Below are positions 1 to 10,036 of a stretch of 47,960 nucleotides of DNA, in pieces. This DNA is from Thermotogota bacterium (GTDB taxonomy: Bacteria > Thermotogota > Thermotogae > Thermotogales > DSM-5069): the NCBI GenBank assembly GCA_029551145.1, contig JAKPGA010000023.1, positions 1-47,960 on the forward strand, in the 5' to 3' direction. The translations under genes and the position numbers were made by a program. The first letter of the stretch is position 1. Each line of letters starts with the position of its first letter. Under the pieces are notes generated by a model, which saw only the letters and a list, made by a program, of their open reading frames with translations, was not told the origin of the DNA and did not search any database.

Positions 1-40
1 GATCTTGAACTTTTGGCTATAATAGTGCTTTTGTGAACTG

Positions 41-49
41 TGGTATAAT
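41..49 (+). promoter_or_regulatory. Extended -10 promoter for the chemoreceptor gene
   Basis: TGGTATAAT is an extended -10 element (TGn-TATAAT), 45 bases before the chemoreceptor ATG. No good -35 hexamer lies 16-18 bases upstream, which is common for extended -10 promoters. Inferred from sequence only. Confidence 0.5.
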
Positions 50-94
50 CACTATGTAAATGAAACAACTGTCAATCGGAGGAGGGATTGTTGA

Positions 95-2101
95 ATGAAA
101 TCTGTGCGATCAAGAATATTGTTCTGGTTTTTAACAAGTACTATTACGCTACTAATTGTTTTAGGAATCTTCATTTATTTTCAAACACAGAACACAGTCC
201 TACCTCTCATGAAGGAATTGAGCGCAGAAGTGGTGCGCGGAAATGCCGCAATGGTGGGTGAGTGGATCAATGGCAGATCTCTGGAATTGAAAGCGATCGC
301 TCAGAGCAGTACGATGGACTTTCTTGTGACTGCTACTTACTGGGTGGCTCAACAACTATCTGAGAAGCTGAAGGACAGAAAAGATGTCTTCGAGACGTAT
401 TTTGTCTGTGATTACAAGGGCCAAATGTGGGAAACAGACAGTGCAAGTATAGTATCCCTTGAGGCTACAAACAGAGAGTTCTATAAGAGAATCGTTGGCC
501 AGAATCAACCAACCTTCATAGGAGAGATCCATCAATCAGCGCTGAGCAAAAAGAATGTCTTCATGATAGCACACAGAGTTGTTGATAGCTACGGAAATGT
601 GTCAGGTATCTTCGGTGGCACCATATCCTTGGAAAAACTGAGTAATATGACCTCACAAATAAAGATGGGACAGGTTGGTTATGGGTGGATCGTAGATGGA
701 ACAGGACTTGTACTTGCGCATCCTAACAAAGATATCATCCTCAAGTTGAATATTCTTAACAGTTCAAAAGAAGGATATTCGGGTCTTGAAGAACTTGGAA
801 AGAAAATGACTCAGGGACAGACTGATTCTGGTTTGATCACTTTGCCTGATAAGAGCAAGGCATTCGTGTTTTTCACACCAATAACTGCTAGTCCAGGTTG
901 GTCGCTTGGCATGTCAATCCCCGAGAAGGATTTGATGGCTCGCGCGAACACTTTGGTGAGAGTCATGATCATCGTTATCGCTATCATAATCGGCATTGTG
1001 GTACTTGTCTCATTCATTGTTGGGAACACAATCTCTAAACCGATAAAAACACTGGCACAGGGTGTTGAACAGTTCGGTGGCGGCGATTTAACAACCCAGT
1101 TCCAGGCAAAGGGAAAAGATGAAATAGCCCATATGGCTTCTGCCCTTAATTCAATGGCAGCCTCTTTGAGAGAATCTATGAGATCGGTGAAAAATTCCGC
1201 TGAAACGGTAGATAACTTCTCCACGGAACTCGAGCAAATCGCTCAGCAGGGTACTGAGATAGCAAACAAGCTTTCAACCAGAGCTGAAGAAATAAACAAG
1301 AATATACAGAACGCATCTGCTTCCATAGAGCAAGTGAGTTCTGGCGTTGAGGAAGTCGCAGCGAGTGCTCAGAATGTATCAAAATCAACACAGCAGTTGA
1401 GCGAACGAGCGGAGAAAGTCACAAGTGCCGCAAAAGAAGGTGAGAAAGCCATTGAGAAAATAGTTGAGATCGTAACCAGAGCAAAACAAAGGGCCGACCT
1501 CACCACCCAGACCGTCGGTGGTCTAACTGAAGACGCTAAGAACATCGCGACGATCGTTGAAACGATAAATTCGATAGCCGAACAGACAAATTTGCTTGCC
1601 TTAAACGCAGCGATAGAGGCCGCAAGAGCTGGTGAAGCAGGTAGAGGGTTTGCGGTTGTGGCAGATGAAATAAGAAAACTCGCCGAGCAGAGCAAGTCTG
1701 CCACCGAGAACATAGCGAACATACTGCGAAAAATACAGCAAAGTGCAAAAGATGCCGATGAACAGACCAATCAAACTGCAGAGGTTGTTGAAGAAGCGAG
1801 CGAACAGGCATCTGTTGTTGGGAAACGTCTGAAGGACATCTTGTCGGAAGTAGAATCGATGGGAAGTATGGTTGAATCAACTGCTGCGAGTGCCCAGGAA
1901 CAAAGTGCGGCCACTCAAGAGATGGCAAGCGCCATGGATAATGCGACCAAGGCTGTAACGAGTATTGTGCAGCAAGTCGAACAGATGCTCCAGTTGGTCA
2001 AAGAGCAAGCTGAAGGATCTCAGAAGGTGAGTAAAGCAAGTGAGCAATTGATGGAAATGTCAAAGAGACTTACAGAAGCGCTCGCAAGGTTCAAAATTTA
2101 G
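95..2101 (+). CDS. Methyl-accepting chemotaxis protein
   Basis: This is a membrane chemoreceptor that passes ligand signals to the CheA/CheW complex. The 668-residue protein has an N-terminal membrane segment (about residues 8-28), an extracytoplasmic sensor region of about 250 residues that looks like a double-Cache domain, and a second membrane helix (about 288-311). A HAMP linker and a long coiled-coil signalling domain follow. The conserved hairpin tip, including [20 protein letters not shown], starts near residue 496. A strong GGAGGAGGG ribosome site precedes the ATG. It is transcribed alone, between its own promoter and terminator. The ligand cannot be told from sequence. The C-terminus ends in ARFKI, without a CheR-binding pentapeptide of the NWETF kind. 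Confidence 0.95.
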   Translation: MKSVRSRILFWFLTSTITLLIVLGIFIYFQTQNTVLPLMKELSAEVVRGNAAMVGEWINGRSLELKAIAQSSTMDFLVTATYWVAQQLSEKLKDRKDVFETYFVCDYKGQMWETDSASIVSLEATNREFYKRIVGQNQPTFIGEIHQSALSKKNVFMIAHRVVDSYGNVSGIFGGTISLEKLSNMTSQIKMGQVGYGWIVDGTGLVLAHPNKDIILKLNILNSSKEGYSGLEELGKKMTQGQTDSGLITLPDKSKAFVFFTPITASPGWSLGMSIPEKDLMARANTLVRVMIIVIAIIIGIVVLVSFIVGNTISKPIKTLAQGVEQFGGGDLTTQFQAKGKDEIAHMASALNSMAASLRESMRSVKNSAETVDNFSTELEQIAQQGTEIANKLSTRAEEINKNIQNASASIEQVSSGVEEVAASAQNVSKSTQQLSERAEKVTSAAKEGEKAIEKIVEIVTRAKQRADLTTQTVGGLTEDAKNIATIVETINSIAEQTNLLALNAAIEAARAGEAGRGFAVVADEIRKLAEQSKSATENIANILRKIQQSAKDADEQTNQTAEVVEEASEQASVVGKRLKDILSEVESMGSMVESTAASAQEQSAATQEMASAMDNATKAVTSIVQQVEQMLQLVKEQAEGSQKVSKASEQLMEMSKRLTEALARFKI

Positions 2102-2102
2102 T

Positions 2103-2125
2103 AGGGGCTCTGCCCCTGCTTTTTT
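2103..2125 (+). terminator. Rho-independent terminator after the chemoreceptor gene
   Basis: The perfect 6-bp stem AGGGGC/GCCCCT has a 3-base loop and is followed by a T-rich run. It starts two bases after the stop codon. The remaining 250 bases to the next gene hold a weak -10-like TATAAT at 2316-2321 and nothing else I can support. Confidence 0.85.
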
Positions 2126-2379
2126 CTTCTTTGTCATGCTACCTTTCACCCGCTGTTCCTGTCTGGTTTTCTATCCACGAATTACCGAGATCAGACTTTA
2201 TTGGATGAGAATTGCGTACAATTCATATCCTCGCACATCGTGATTTCGGCATCCTGAGATTTAGAATTATCCTATCCATAACAAATCATTGCATCCTCAG
2301 TTTTCACACACGGTGTATAATGAACGATTGAGGGAAACTCTTCGCTGCGAACATCATAACAGATGTGAGGTAGAAAGTT

Positions 2380-3573
2380 GTGAAAAGACTTTTTCTCAGC
2401 GATCTACATATTGGAGACGGTTCAGCAAAGGACGATTTTGAATTTGATGCCGAACTTTCAAATCTAATAACTGATTTCGCGCAGCACTCAGACGCTGAAA
2501 TTGTTATCGTGGGGGATGGCTTTGAAATACTCGAGAGCCGAGCCGTCAAAGAAATCGGTTTGGTGCCGTTCAACGAACTGGGTGAACAGCTCGATGGATC
2601 TGTCATAGACGGTATAGCGAGAAAGCATCCTCTTGTCTTTCAGGCTTTCAGAGAGTTTGCGAAAAATCACAGTGTTTTCTACGTCGTGGGAAACCATGAT
2701 TATTACCTTCTGTCAAACAAGTCTCTGCAAGAAAGAGTCGCAGAACTGTTGAATATCCGAGTGGTTCCCTATTATTACAACCCAGATATTGGTATCTTGG
2801 CAATCCATGGAAATCAGTTCGACATAATCAACAAATTCGGATATGACAAAAAAAACAATTCACTTGTACCACCGCTGGGTGATTACATAGCAAGGTACAT
2901 GATGTTTTACTTTGACGAGTACGTGCAAGCGCTTGCACCGTTAGAAGTGATGCGTGATTATGATAACGTGAGACCGAGTTTGGATGTCTTTCACTGGTTT
3001 GACAGAGCCGTGGAGGTCTACGATCTTGGAGTTGACATACTTGAACTGTGGATCAGCACGTTCTTGCAAATGATGAGAACATCGGAAGCAAAGTTCTGGA
3101 TGAAGAAGAACTTCCCCGTGATGCACTGTTTTTCAAAGGTTTTTCTCAACAGAATGGGGGGAATGAGCTTCGGTTCACTTTTGGTCAGGGCAACCATGAA
3201 GATTAGAAACTTCAGAAAAACAGATTATCTTTACAAAACGGCCAGAAAACTTCTCAAAGGAAAGAAAACGCTCAACCAAGAAGATTTACTGGGTTACTGC
3301 GACCAAAATCCACAGATCGAGACACTCAATGGCGTCATATTCGGGCATATTCACCACAATTGTCTTCGAATTATACCCCACGACGGACAGAACAAGTTCT
3401 ACATCAACTGCGGTTCGTGGAGGCCTGTAGTGGAAAAAGTCAACGGAAAAAAGAGGTTAGGTTTTCAGAGGAAGGCAGAACTTTTCTATGCTATTATTGT
3501 CGACAGTCCAGGCAGTGATCTCGAGATAATAACCAGTGTCACTAATAAGATGAATCGCAACAGGACAATGTGA
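2380..3573 (+). CDS. Metallophosphoesterase, calcineurin-like
   Basis: This is a two-metal phosphoesterase of the calcineurin-like superfamily. The full motif set is visible: DLHIGDG near the N-terminus (D8, H10), [20 protein letters not shown], and GHIHHN in the C-terminal third. At 397 residues it is much longer than LpxH (about 240). The extra length sits between the HGNQFD and GHIHHN motifs and may form a helical insertion. LpxH-like proteins are its closest recognisable relatives, but Thermotogales are not known to make lipid A, so the substrate is unknown. It starts with GTG behind a GAGGTAG site. argS follows at once, which suggests this is the first gene of the argS-purBA-argF run. 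Confidence 0.8.
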   Translation: MKRLFLSDLHIGDGSAKDDFEFDAELSNLITDFAQHSDAEIVIVGDGFEILESRAVKEIGLVPFNELGEQLDGSVIDGIARKHPLVFQAFREFAKNHSVFYVVGNHDYYLLSNKSLQERVAELLNIRVVPYYYNPDIGILAIHGNQFDIINKFGYDKKNNSLVPPLGDYIARYMMFYFDEYVQALAPLEVMRDYDNVRPSLDVFHWFDRAVEVYDLGVDILELWISTFLQMMRTSEAKFWMKKNFPVMHCFSKVFLNRMGGMSFGSLLVRATMKIRNFRKTDYLYKTARKLLKGKKTLNQEDLLGYCDQNPQIETLNGVIFGHIHHNCLRIIPHDGQNKFYINCGSWRPVVEKVNGKKRLGFQRKAELFYAIIVDSPGSDLEIITSVTNKMNRNRTM

Positions 3574-3583
3574 GGTGATCTTC

Positions 3584-5218
3584 TTGCTCAGAGAGTTATT
3601 GAAATTAGAGCTTAGTAATGCTGTTGAAAGAGTTGTTGGACAGACTTACAGCTTCGAAGTGGATATCGCGCCACAGGGCTTTGGAGACTTTGCCACAAAC
3701 GCGGCACTGGTTGGTGCAAGGTACGCCAGGAAATCTCCTATGCAGCTGGCTGAACAATTGCGAGAGGAACTAAAGAACAGTGAGCTGTTTGAATCAATCC
3801 AGATTGCAAAACCAGGTTTCATAAACTTTGTCATGAAAAGATCAACGCTTTTGAGAGTACTGCACAGGATAATAGAACTCGACAACTATCCTGTGAATAA
3901 GATAGGAACTGGGAAGATTCAGTTTGAGTATGGCAGTGCCAACCCAACCGGGCCATTCACGGTAGGACATGGGAGACAGCTCGTCATTGGAGACGTTCTG
4001 TCGAATGTCTTTAGGGAACTCGGCTACGAGGTTACAAGAGAGATGTACATAAATGACGCGGGACGACAGATAAAATTACTTGGGAGGTCGCTATGGGTTC
4101 GATACAACCAGATTCTCGGTGTGAAAGACATCGATATCCCGGAGGACGGTTACCATGGCCAATACTTGATAGACATCGCTGAGAAACTCGCAGATGAACA
4201 GAAAGATAGGTACAAAGAAAAATGGGATGATCAAGTTTCACAATTCTTTGAGCGGTACGCTGTTGAAAGTATTTTGAAAGATATGAAAGAGGATCTTATG
4301 GAACTTGGCTGCTCTTTCGACGTATATTTTTCTGAAAAATCTCTGGTGAGCGATGGAACCGTTGACCAAGTTCTGAAAATCCTCGAACAAAAGGGTTGCA
4401 CCTACTGGAAGGACGATGCCTTATGGTTCAAAGTCTCTGAATTTGTCGAGGAAGACGACAAAGTACTGATAAAGAAAGATGGAAGCCTTACTTATTTCTT
4501 GACCGATATCGCGTACCATTACAATAAATACAAGAGGGGCTTTTCAAAAGTCTATGATATATGGGGCAGTGATCATCATGGGCACATTCCAAGAATGATG
4601 GCTGCTATGAAAGCCCTTGGTATAGAAGATGGATTCTTGAATGTAATTCTGCACCAGTTCGTTACACTCAAACGCGGTGAAGAGATTGTAAGAATGTCGA
4701 CAAGAGCAGGTGAATTTGTAACGCTTCAGGAGCTCAGAGAAGAGGTTGGAGTCGATGCAACAAGATATTTTTTTGCGATGATAGATCCAAATACCCACAT
4801 GATTTTCGATCTGGACCTGGCAAAGGAGAGATCGTCCGATAATCCTGTTTACTATGTTCAATACGCGCATGCCAGAATTTGCAGTCTGTTCGAACAGGCA
4901 AGACACAAGTCAGTTTTGTTCGAAAAGGGCAAGGACATGGAACTGTTAAGCGATAAGTCGGAACTCGATCTCATAAAGAGAATAGATGCATTCGAGGATG
5001 CCCTCAAAGATGTCGCACGTACCTTGTCCCCATGCAAACTCACACAATATCTTGAACAACTTGCGTATGATTTTCATAGTTTTTACACAAAATGCCTAAT
5101 AGTGGACCAGGACAATCCTCGACTCTCGAATGCTCGCCTGAATCTATCTTATGCGACTATGGTGATACTCAGGAAAGGCTTGGCACTACTTGGCGTGAGT
5201 GCGCCAGAAAAGATGTGA
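3584..5218 (+). CDS. argS: Arginyl-tRNA synthetase
   Basis: ArgRS is a class I synthetase that charges tRNA-Arg with arginine using ATP. The HIGH-type signature appears as [11 protein letters not shown], and the KMSK region as the ArgRS-style VRMSTRAG. The protein has an N-terminal Add-1 tRNA-binding domain ([10 protein letters not shown]) and a C-terminal DALR anticodon domain (HARICSLF onward). The in-frame GTG at 3575 lies inside the ribosome site GAGGTGAT. TTG at 3584, with correct spacing, is the likelier start and gives 544 residues, about the usual length. The preceding stop is 10 bases upstream, so the genes are probably cotranscribed. Confidence 0.95.
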   Translation: MLRELLKLELSNAVERVVGQTYSFEVDIAPQGFGDFATNAALVGARYARKSPMQLAEQLREELKNSELFESIQIAKPGFINFVMKRSTLLRVLHRIIELDNYPVNKIGTGKIQFEYGSANPTGPFTVGHGRQLVIGDVLSNVFRELGYEVTREMYINDAGRQIKLLGRSLWVRYNQILGVKDIDIPEDGYHGQYLIDIAEKLADEQKDRYKEKWDDQVSQFFERYAVESILKDMKEDLMELGCSFDVYFSEKSLVSDGTVDQVLKILEQKGCTYWKDDALWFKVSEFVEEDDKVLIKKDGSLTYFLTDIAYHYNKYKRGFSKVYDIWGSDHHGHIPRMMAAMKALGIEDGFLNVILHQFVTLKRGEEIVRMSTRAGEFVTLQELREEVGVDATRYFFAMIDPNTHMIFDLDLAKERSSDNPVYYVQYAHARICSLFEQARHKSVLFEKGKDMELLSDKSELDLIKRIDAFEDALKDVARTLSPCKLTQYLEQLAYDFHSFYTKCLIVDQDNPRLSNARLNLSYATMVILRKGLALLGVSAPEKM

Positions 5219-5222
5219 TGTT

Positions 5223-5717
5223 ATGGCAAAGCTCCTGTTTTCTATTGCTGCTGCAATATTATTCTATCTTTTGAAATTCGATGTGCGCAGTATAATGATA
5301 TTTGCAGCTTTTGCCATACCGACATCGGTCTATTTCTTCGTGAGAAAATCCAGAAAACCAGACGTATTACATACCATCACGCTGATTCTAACCGTTGCAG
5401 CAATGATTTTGCCTAAACTCAGAGGTGGTGAAACCATCTCTGTTACACCGTTTTATATTGCTCTTTGTATTAGCGTTCTGTACGATTTGATCTACTCGAC
5501 AAAACTCTGGTATCTCACTTGGTTTGCATTTTGGGGCTGCACTGGCTTTGGGCTTTTCAAGGTTGCAAAAACGAAATTAGCGGATAAATCGTGGCTGATC
5601 TTTGTGGCTATCGTTTTGATAGGTTTGCGTGATCTCTTTGAGAGGAGGAAGTCATGTGGTACTAAGGTATGCACTCTCACCGATGAAAGAACTATGGGAA
5701 CAAAGAACGACTCTTGA
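5223..5717 (+). CDS. Small multi-pass membrane protein of unknown function
   Basis: The 164-residue product is very hydrophobic, with four to five predicted membrane segments (about residues 5-18, 23-38, 47-61, 75-88 and 130-146) and a short charged C-terminal tail. I do not recognise a family. It follows argS by four bases. Its 3' end overlaps the start of purB by about 60 bases, which indicates translational coupling inside one operon. ATG at 5223 is chosen because the upstream in-frame ATG at 5199 lies inside argS and would add a charged leader. The ribosome site is weak. Confidence 0.6.
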   Translation: MAKLLFSIAAAILFYLLKFDVRSIMIFAAFAIPTSVYFFVRKSRKPDVLHTITLILTVAAMILPKLRGGETISVTPFYIALCISVLYDLIYSTKLWYLTWFAFWGCTGFGLFKVAKTKLADKSWLIFVAIVLIGLRDLFERRKSCGTKVCTLTDERTMGTKNDS

Positions 5718-6951
5718 AAAATGGCTTCAGGTTGAAATAGCTGTGATGCAAGCTTACGAAGACTTAGGAGTCATACCAAAGGGAACAACAGATCAGGCAA
5801 AACGAAATGCGACTATAGACATGGAACTTTTCAGAGAATACGAGAACCAGACAGATCACGAGGTCATAGCCTTTGTGAAAATGGCAACGAGCAAAATGGG
5901 GGCAGAAGCTCGATTTTTCCACTATGGACTTACTTCCTCCGATGTCATAGACACGGCACTGTCTTTGACACTCGTAAGCGCGTGCGATATTCTCCTGAAT
6001 CAGATGAAGGAGTTACTCACAAGTTTGTGGAAACTTGCCTTGGAACACAAATACACATTGACAATCGGTAGAACACACGGTGTTCACGCAGAACCAACCA
6101 CCTTTGGTCTAAAGGTCTTGAACTGGTATGCGGAAGCGAAAAGAAATTATGAAAGACTTGTTCTTGCAAAAGAACAGATCAGCTTTGGTAAAATAAGCGG
6201 TGCAGTCGGCAATTACGCAAATGTACCACCAGAAGTTGAGAACCTCGCTTTGGAAAAACTTGGTTTGAAACCATCACCCGTATCGAGCCAAATCGTCAAC
6301 AGAGATCATCATGCATTTTTGATAATGACACTTGCACTCATAGCCAGTGGAATCGAACGAATGGCAACAGAGATAAGACATCTGCAGAAAACCGAGGTGC
6401 TCGAAGTTCAGGAGCCTTTCAAAGAGGGACAAAAAGGTTCAAGCGCTATGCCACATAAACAGAATCCCATTCTCTGTGAGAGATTGTGCGGTCTATCGAG
6501 GATAATGAGATCTTTTGTTTCTACGGCAATCGAGAACAATATACTATGGCATGAGAGAGACATCTCTCATTCCTCAGCGGAAAGATACACTCTGCCAGAT
6601 GCAACACAGACACTTTACTACATGCTGGTTAAATCTCAGTACCTCGTAGAAAATCTGGTTGTCTACAAGGAAAACATGGTTAAGAACATGAACACAACAC
6701 ACGGGCTGATTTATTCGCAGAGACTTATGCTTGCTCTTATTGACAAAGGTCTTTCTCGAAATGAAGCTTATGACCTTGTCCAATCTCTATCACTCAGATG
6801 CTGGCAAACAAAAGAAGATCTTAGAGAACTGGCAAAGAAAAGTCTAAGCATTCTCACCGAAGAAGAAATCGATATGGTTTTCGATCCAAATTACTATCTG
6901 AAACATGTTGATGAGATCTACAAAAGATTCGAAGGAGAGTGTACAAAATGA
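5656..6951 (+). CDS. purB: Adenylosuccinate lyase
   Basis: PurB carries out two fumarate-releasing steps: SAICAR to AICAR in IMP synthesis, and adenylosuccinate to AMP. The fumarase/aspartase signature GSSAMPHKQNP is present, as is the general-acid histidine region TIGRTHGVHAEPTTFG. The protein is 431 residues, the usual length. GTG at 5656 is chosen because a strong GAGGAGG site lies eight bases upstream and the product then begins MVLRYALSPM, as in Thermotoga homologues. The upstream in-frame GTG at 5629 lies before that site. The stop overlaps the purA ATG. Together with the purE-D operon at 28-38 kb it supplies the steps missing there. Confidence 0.97.
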   Translation: MVLRYALSPMKELWEQRTTLEKWLQVEIAVMQAYEDLGVIPKGTTDQAKRNATIDMELFREYENQTDHEVIAFVKMATSKMGAEARFFHYGLTSSDVIDTALSLTLVSACDILLNQMKELLTSLWKLALEHKYTLTIGRTHGVHAEPTTFGLKVLNWYAEAKRNYERLVLAKEQISFGKISGAVGNYANVPPEVENLALEKLGLKPSPVSSQIVNRDHHAFLIMTLALIASGIERMATEIRHLQKTEVLEVQEPFKEGQKGSSAMPHKQNPILCERLCGLSRIMRSFVSTAIENNILWHERDISHSSAERYTLPDATQTLYYMLVKSQYLVENLVVYKENMVKNMNTTHGLIYSQRLMLALIDKGLSRNEAYDLVQSLSLRCWQTKEDLRELAKKSLSILTEEEIDMVFDPNYYLKHVDEIYKRFEGECTK

Positions 6952-8150
6952 AGACAGCGGTAGTAGGGCTTCAGTGGGGCGATGAAGGAAAAGGAAAGAT
7001 TGTCACATACCTTTCAAGAAACTATGATTGTGTGGTCAGATACTCAGGCGGAAGTAATGCGGGGCACACCGTTGATTATGGAGATTTCAAGATCGTCCAC
7101 CATCTGTTGCCATCTGCTGATCTGAAAAAACAAAAGATGATGTACATTGGACCTGGAGTTGTCGTAGATCTTGACGTATTAACTGAGGAAATTGAACAGA
7201 TCGATCAACTCCTACCGCACGCAAGATCCCTGCTCAGAATCTCCAGACAAGCACATGTCGTACTTCCCATCTACAAAATGCTTGATGAGAAAATAGACGG
7301 ATCACGACTCAGTGCCATAGGCACAACAAGAAGAGGTATAGGTCTATCCTATGCAAATCGTGCCCTCAGATGTGGCTTGAGACTTCAGGACCTTGAAAAC
7401 CCATCCAGAGCGAAGAATTTCATAGAAGAACTGGCTGGTATCTGGCAGATCAAAATAGACGCACAAGAAATTCTGCATGAGCTTCTGGCAAAATATGAAA
7501 GTATCCAAGATCTCCTAATAGATAGCACAAATGCCGTCAGAAATTTGAAAGACAAAGACCTTCTGTTCGAAGGTACTCAAGGTGTTCTACTTGATGTAGA
7601 TGTCGGTACCTACCCATATGTGACTTCGACAAACTGTTCAAGCACCGGTATACAATCAGGATTTGCTTATCCGGTCAAACTCGACCAGATTCTCGGTGTC
7701 ATGAAGGCATATACTACAAGAGTGGGTGAGGGTCCATTTCCGACAGAACTCACAGGCGAAGAAGGAGAAAAACTCCGCAGACTCGGTGGTGAATATGGCG
7801 CCACGACAGGCAGACCAAGAAGATGTGGTTGGCTTGATCTTGTTTTACTCAGATATGTTCTTGAGCTGAGTGGGTGCACTTCTTTGATTCTGACAAAGGC
7901 TGACATCCTTTCAGGTTATGAGAAAATCCCGGTATGTGTTGCTTACAAAATCAGAGGAAGGGTAATTGACAAACTGGATAATCTTGAATTTGTTGATCAA
8001 GTTGAACCAGTCTACGAGTTATTTGATGGCTGGAAATCTTTACAGTCGGTGGAGTTTGAAAGGTTTGTCGCAAAAATCGAAAAGGAAATAGGGATGAGAT
8101 TTTCCCACATCTCAACTGGTCCAAGGGTTGACGAGATAATCGAAATTTGA
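6948..8150 (+). CDS. purA: Adenylosuccinate synthetase
   Basis: PurA makes adenylosuccinate from IMP and aspartate with GTP, the first committed step to AMP. The N-terminal loop motif GLQWGDEGKGK and the TTRRGIG and TGRPRRCGW motifs are clear. At 400 residues it is shorter than E. coli PurA (432), as I recall for Thermotoga enzymes. The ATG at 6948 overlaps the purB stop in an ATGA junction and has GGAGAG upstream; the in-frame GTG at 6939 is less likely. purB and purA together form the AMP branch. Confidence 0.97.
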   Translation: MKTAVVGLQWGDEGKGKIVTYLSRNYDCVVRYSGGSNAGHTVDYGDFKIVHHLLPSADLKKQKMMYIGPGVVVDLDVLTEEIEQIDQLLPHARSLLRISRQAHVVLPIYKMLDEKIDGSRLSAIGTTRRGIGLSYANRALRCGLRLQDLENPSRAKNFIEELAGIWQIKIDAQEILHELLAKYESIQDLLIDSTNAVRNLKDKDLLFEGTQGVLLDVDVGTYPYVTSTNCSSTGIQSGFAYPVKLDQILGVMKAYTTRVGEGPFPTELTGEEGEKLRRLGGEYGATTGRPRRCGWLDLVLLRYVLELSGCTSLILTKADILSGYEKIPVCVAYKIRGRVIDKLDNLEFVDQVEPVYELFDGWKSLQSVEFERFVAKIEKEIGMRFSHISTGPRVDEIIEI

Positions 8151-8163
8151 GGGGGTGAGGTCC

Positions 8164-8682
8164 TTGGAATTACTTGAGGCAATCAAAACGAGAAGAAGTA
8201 TAAGACACTACGAACCAACCGAGGTTCCCAAGGATGTCGTAACACAAATCCTACAACTTGCTCTGAATGCTCCGAGCGCGGGCAACAAGCAACCTTGGAG
8301 AATACACGCTGTGCACAACGCCACCTTGAGGAAACACCTTTGCGACGCTGCTGGTGGCCAATTGTTCTTGATGGAAGCCCCGTGGGTCATTTGCGTAGTG
8401 GCAGTCCCCGAGGAAAGCGCTGCCAGATACGGCGAAAGAGGAAGAACTCTCTATTGCATACAGGATACTGCTGCACTCGTCACTCACATCATGCTTATCG
8501 CCAGAAACTTTGGACTTGACACCTGTTGGGTAGGGGCATTTGATGAAAAAAAGGCAGGGGAGATTCTGCAGTTGCCAGTTGGCCAAAGATGTGTAGCTAT
8601 GATTCCTCTTGGATACGCGGCAGAACCAAGAAAGGATCGCCCAAGGAAACCCTTGAACGAGATAGCAACATTCCATGAATAG
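8164..8682 (+). CDS. Nitroreductase-family flavoprotein
   Basis: This is a FMN-dependent NAD(P)H oxidoreductase of the nitroreductase fold, usually a dimer. The N-terminal motif KTRRSIRHYEPTEVPKD, the NAPSAGNKQPWR segment and the C-terminal IPLGYAAEPRKDRPRKPL are typical FMN-binding features. It is 172 residues from the TTG at 8164. The in-frame GTG at 8155 falls inside the ribosome site GGGGGTGAGG and is unlikely to be the start. The physiological substrate is unknown. The gene lies 13 bases after purA and just before argF, in the same run. Confidence 0.85.
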   Translation: MELLEAIKTRRSIRHYEPTEVPKDVVTQILQLALNAPSAGNKQPWRIHAVHNATLRKHLCDAAGGQLFLMEAPWVICVVAVPEESAARYGERGRTLYCIQDTAALVTHIMLIARNFGLDTCWVGAFDEKKAGEILQLPVGQRCVAMIPLGYAAEPRKDRPRKPLNEIATFHE

Positions 8683-8694
8683 GGAGGTAAGCGC

Positions 8695-9636
8695 ATGGCA
8701 GTCAACTTGACGGGAAGATCGCTTTTAACATTGCTCGAGTACACACCAGAAGAAATCAGTTTCTTGCTGGATCTCTCGACACAGGTGAAGAGAGAAAGCA
8801 GGGCGAAGGTGACCAACAGAAGATTTCTTGGCAAAACCCTCGCAATGATCTTCGAGAAGCGCTCTACAAGGACAAGACTTGCCTTTGAAACAGCCTTCGC
8901 AGAAGAGGGTGGGCATCCAATTTTCCTGTCGATCCAGGATATTCAACTGGGAGCAAAAGAGTCAATCGAAGATACAGCAAGGGTACTTGGACGAATGGTT
9001 GATGCGATAATGTTTCGAGGTTACAAGCAAGAGACAGTTGAAGCTCTGGCAAAGTACTCTGGTGTTCCTGTTTACAACGGCTTGACCGACGTATACCATC
9101 CAACACAAGTCCTCGCAGATTTAATGACAGTCCAGGAAGCATTTGGAAAATTGAAAAACGTGAAACTGGTTTTCATGGGTGATGGAAGAAATAACATGGC
9201 GAATTCGCTGATGATAGGTTGTGCGAAGATGGGCATGCACTACGTGATATGTTCTCCAAAAGAACTCAAACCAGAAGAAAATTTACTCAAGACTTGTTTG
9301 AGTGTCGCTCAAGAAACAGAAGCAAAGATCGAAATAATCGAAGACCCAGAAAAAGCTATCGAGGGTGCCGATGTCATTTACACCGATGTCTGGGCATCGA
9401 TGGGAGAGGAGAGTAAACAGCAGGAGCGTGAAAGATTACTCAGGCCATATCAGGTAAATGAAACTCTGATGAAGAGAACAGGCAAGAAGGAAAGTATTTT
9501 TCTCCACTGCCTACCTGCTGTGAAAGGTCAAGAGGTCACCTTTGAGGTCATCGAAGGAAAACAGAGTCGGGTTTGGGACGAGGCAGAAAACAGAAAACAC
9601 ACGATAAAGGCACTCATGATCGCTACACTGCTTTAA
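8695..9636 (+). CDS. argF: Ornithine carbamoyltransferase
   Basis: The enzyme joins ornithine and carbamoyl phosphate to give citrulline in arginine synthesis. The carbamoyl phosphate motif FEKRSTRTR (about residue 53), the ornithine-loop DVWASMGEE and the HCLP motif (about residue 271) are all present. It has 313 residues, the normal length. GGGAGG lies 8 bases before the ATG. It is the last gene before a strong terminator. No other arginine-synthesis genes are nearby, so here it is detached from that pathway. It could serve a catabolic arginine deiminase route, but nothing around it supports that. Confidence 0.96.
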   Translation: MAVNLTGRSLLTLLEYTPEEISFLLDLSTQVKRESRAKVTNRRFLGKTLAMIFEKRSTRTRLAFETAFAEEGGHPIFLSIQDIQLGAKESIEDTARVLGRMVDAIMFRGYKQETVEALAKYSGVPVYNGLTDVYHPTQVLADLMTVQEAFGKLKNVKLVFMGDGRNNMANSLMIGCAKMGMHYVICSPKELKPEENLLKTCLSVAQETEAKIEIIEDPEKAIEGADVIYTDVWASMGEESKQQERERLLRPYQVNETLMKRTGKKESIFLHCLPAVKGQEVTFEVIEGKQSRVWDEAENRKHTIKALMIATLL

Positions 9637-9640
9637 AAAT

Positions 9641-9669
9641 AAAAAAACGGAGCCGAATGGCTCCGTTTT
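9641..9669. terminator. Bidirectional terminator between argF and csp
   Basis: The perfect 8-bp stem ACGGAGCC/GGCTCCGT has a GAAT loop, flanked by A7 on the left and T4 on the right. It therefore works for argF on the plus strand and for the cold-shock gene on the minus strand. Confidence 0.9.
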
Positions 9670-9683
9670 CAATTGTGTTCGAT

Positions 9684-9887
9684 TCAGTTTATTGGAACTA
9701 CGTTAACTGCTTGAGGTCCTTTGTTTCCCTGCTGCACTTCAAACTGAACTCTCTGACCCTCTTTGAGTGTCTTGAATCCATCGCTCTTGATCGCAGAGAA
9801 GTGCACAAATACGTCCTCTCCACCTTCCTTGGTGATAAAACCGTAGCCTTTCTTTGAATCGAACCACTTAACTGTACCTTTGAACAT
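9684..9887 (-). CDS. csp: Cold-shock protein (CspA family)
   Basis: This is a 67-residue single-domain OB-fold protein that binds single-stranded RNA and DNA and acts as an RNA chaperone. RNP1 (KGYGFI) and RNP2 (VFVHF) are intact, and the N-terminus [16 protein letters not shown] is canonical. The start is fixed by AGGAGG eight bases upstream. The open frame extends further but without a start that fits the family. The 5' leader carries a small GC-rich hairpin directly before the ribosome site. Confidence 0.97.
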   Translation of the reverse strand: MFKGTVKWFDSKKGYGFITKEGGEDVFVHFSAIKSDGFKTLKEGQRVQFEVQQGNKGPQAVNVVPIN

Positions 9888-9907
9888 ACTGATTCCTCCT
9901 AAACTTT

Positions 9908-9921
9908 GGCGGTCATCCGCC
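9908..9921 (-). promoter_or_regulatory. Hairpin in the csp 5' leader
   Basis: GGCGG/CCGCC is a perfect 5-bp stem with a 4-base loop. It sits about 8 bases upstream of the csp ribosome site on the minus strand. Cold-shock mRNAs often carry structured leaders; a role here is inference. Confidence 0.35.
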
Positions 9922-10036
9922 GGCGTTGATTTCATAATATCACGGTTCTTGGTGCAATCTACCTAAAAATCAGAGAAAAAATCTTCACGCCACTATATTG
10001 TTACATTGCCACTGGTTCGGTTACTCCCTAACCGCG

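Noticed and set aside
18-23. TATAAT as a promoter -10
   Set aside because: It has no TGn extension and no spaced -35; the extended -10 at 41-49 fits better.
811-1928. Long minus-strand open frames within the chemoreceptor gene, and similar antisense frames elsewhere
   Set aside because: They lack ribosome sites and recognisable domains and lie opposite clear conserved genes.
2380-3573. LpxH (lipid A synthesis)
   Set aside because: The protein is much longer than LpxH and no other lipid A gene is present; motifs only support a metallophosphoesterase.
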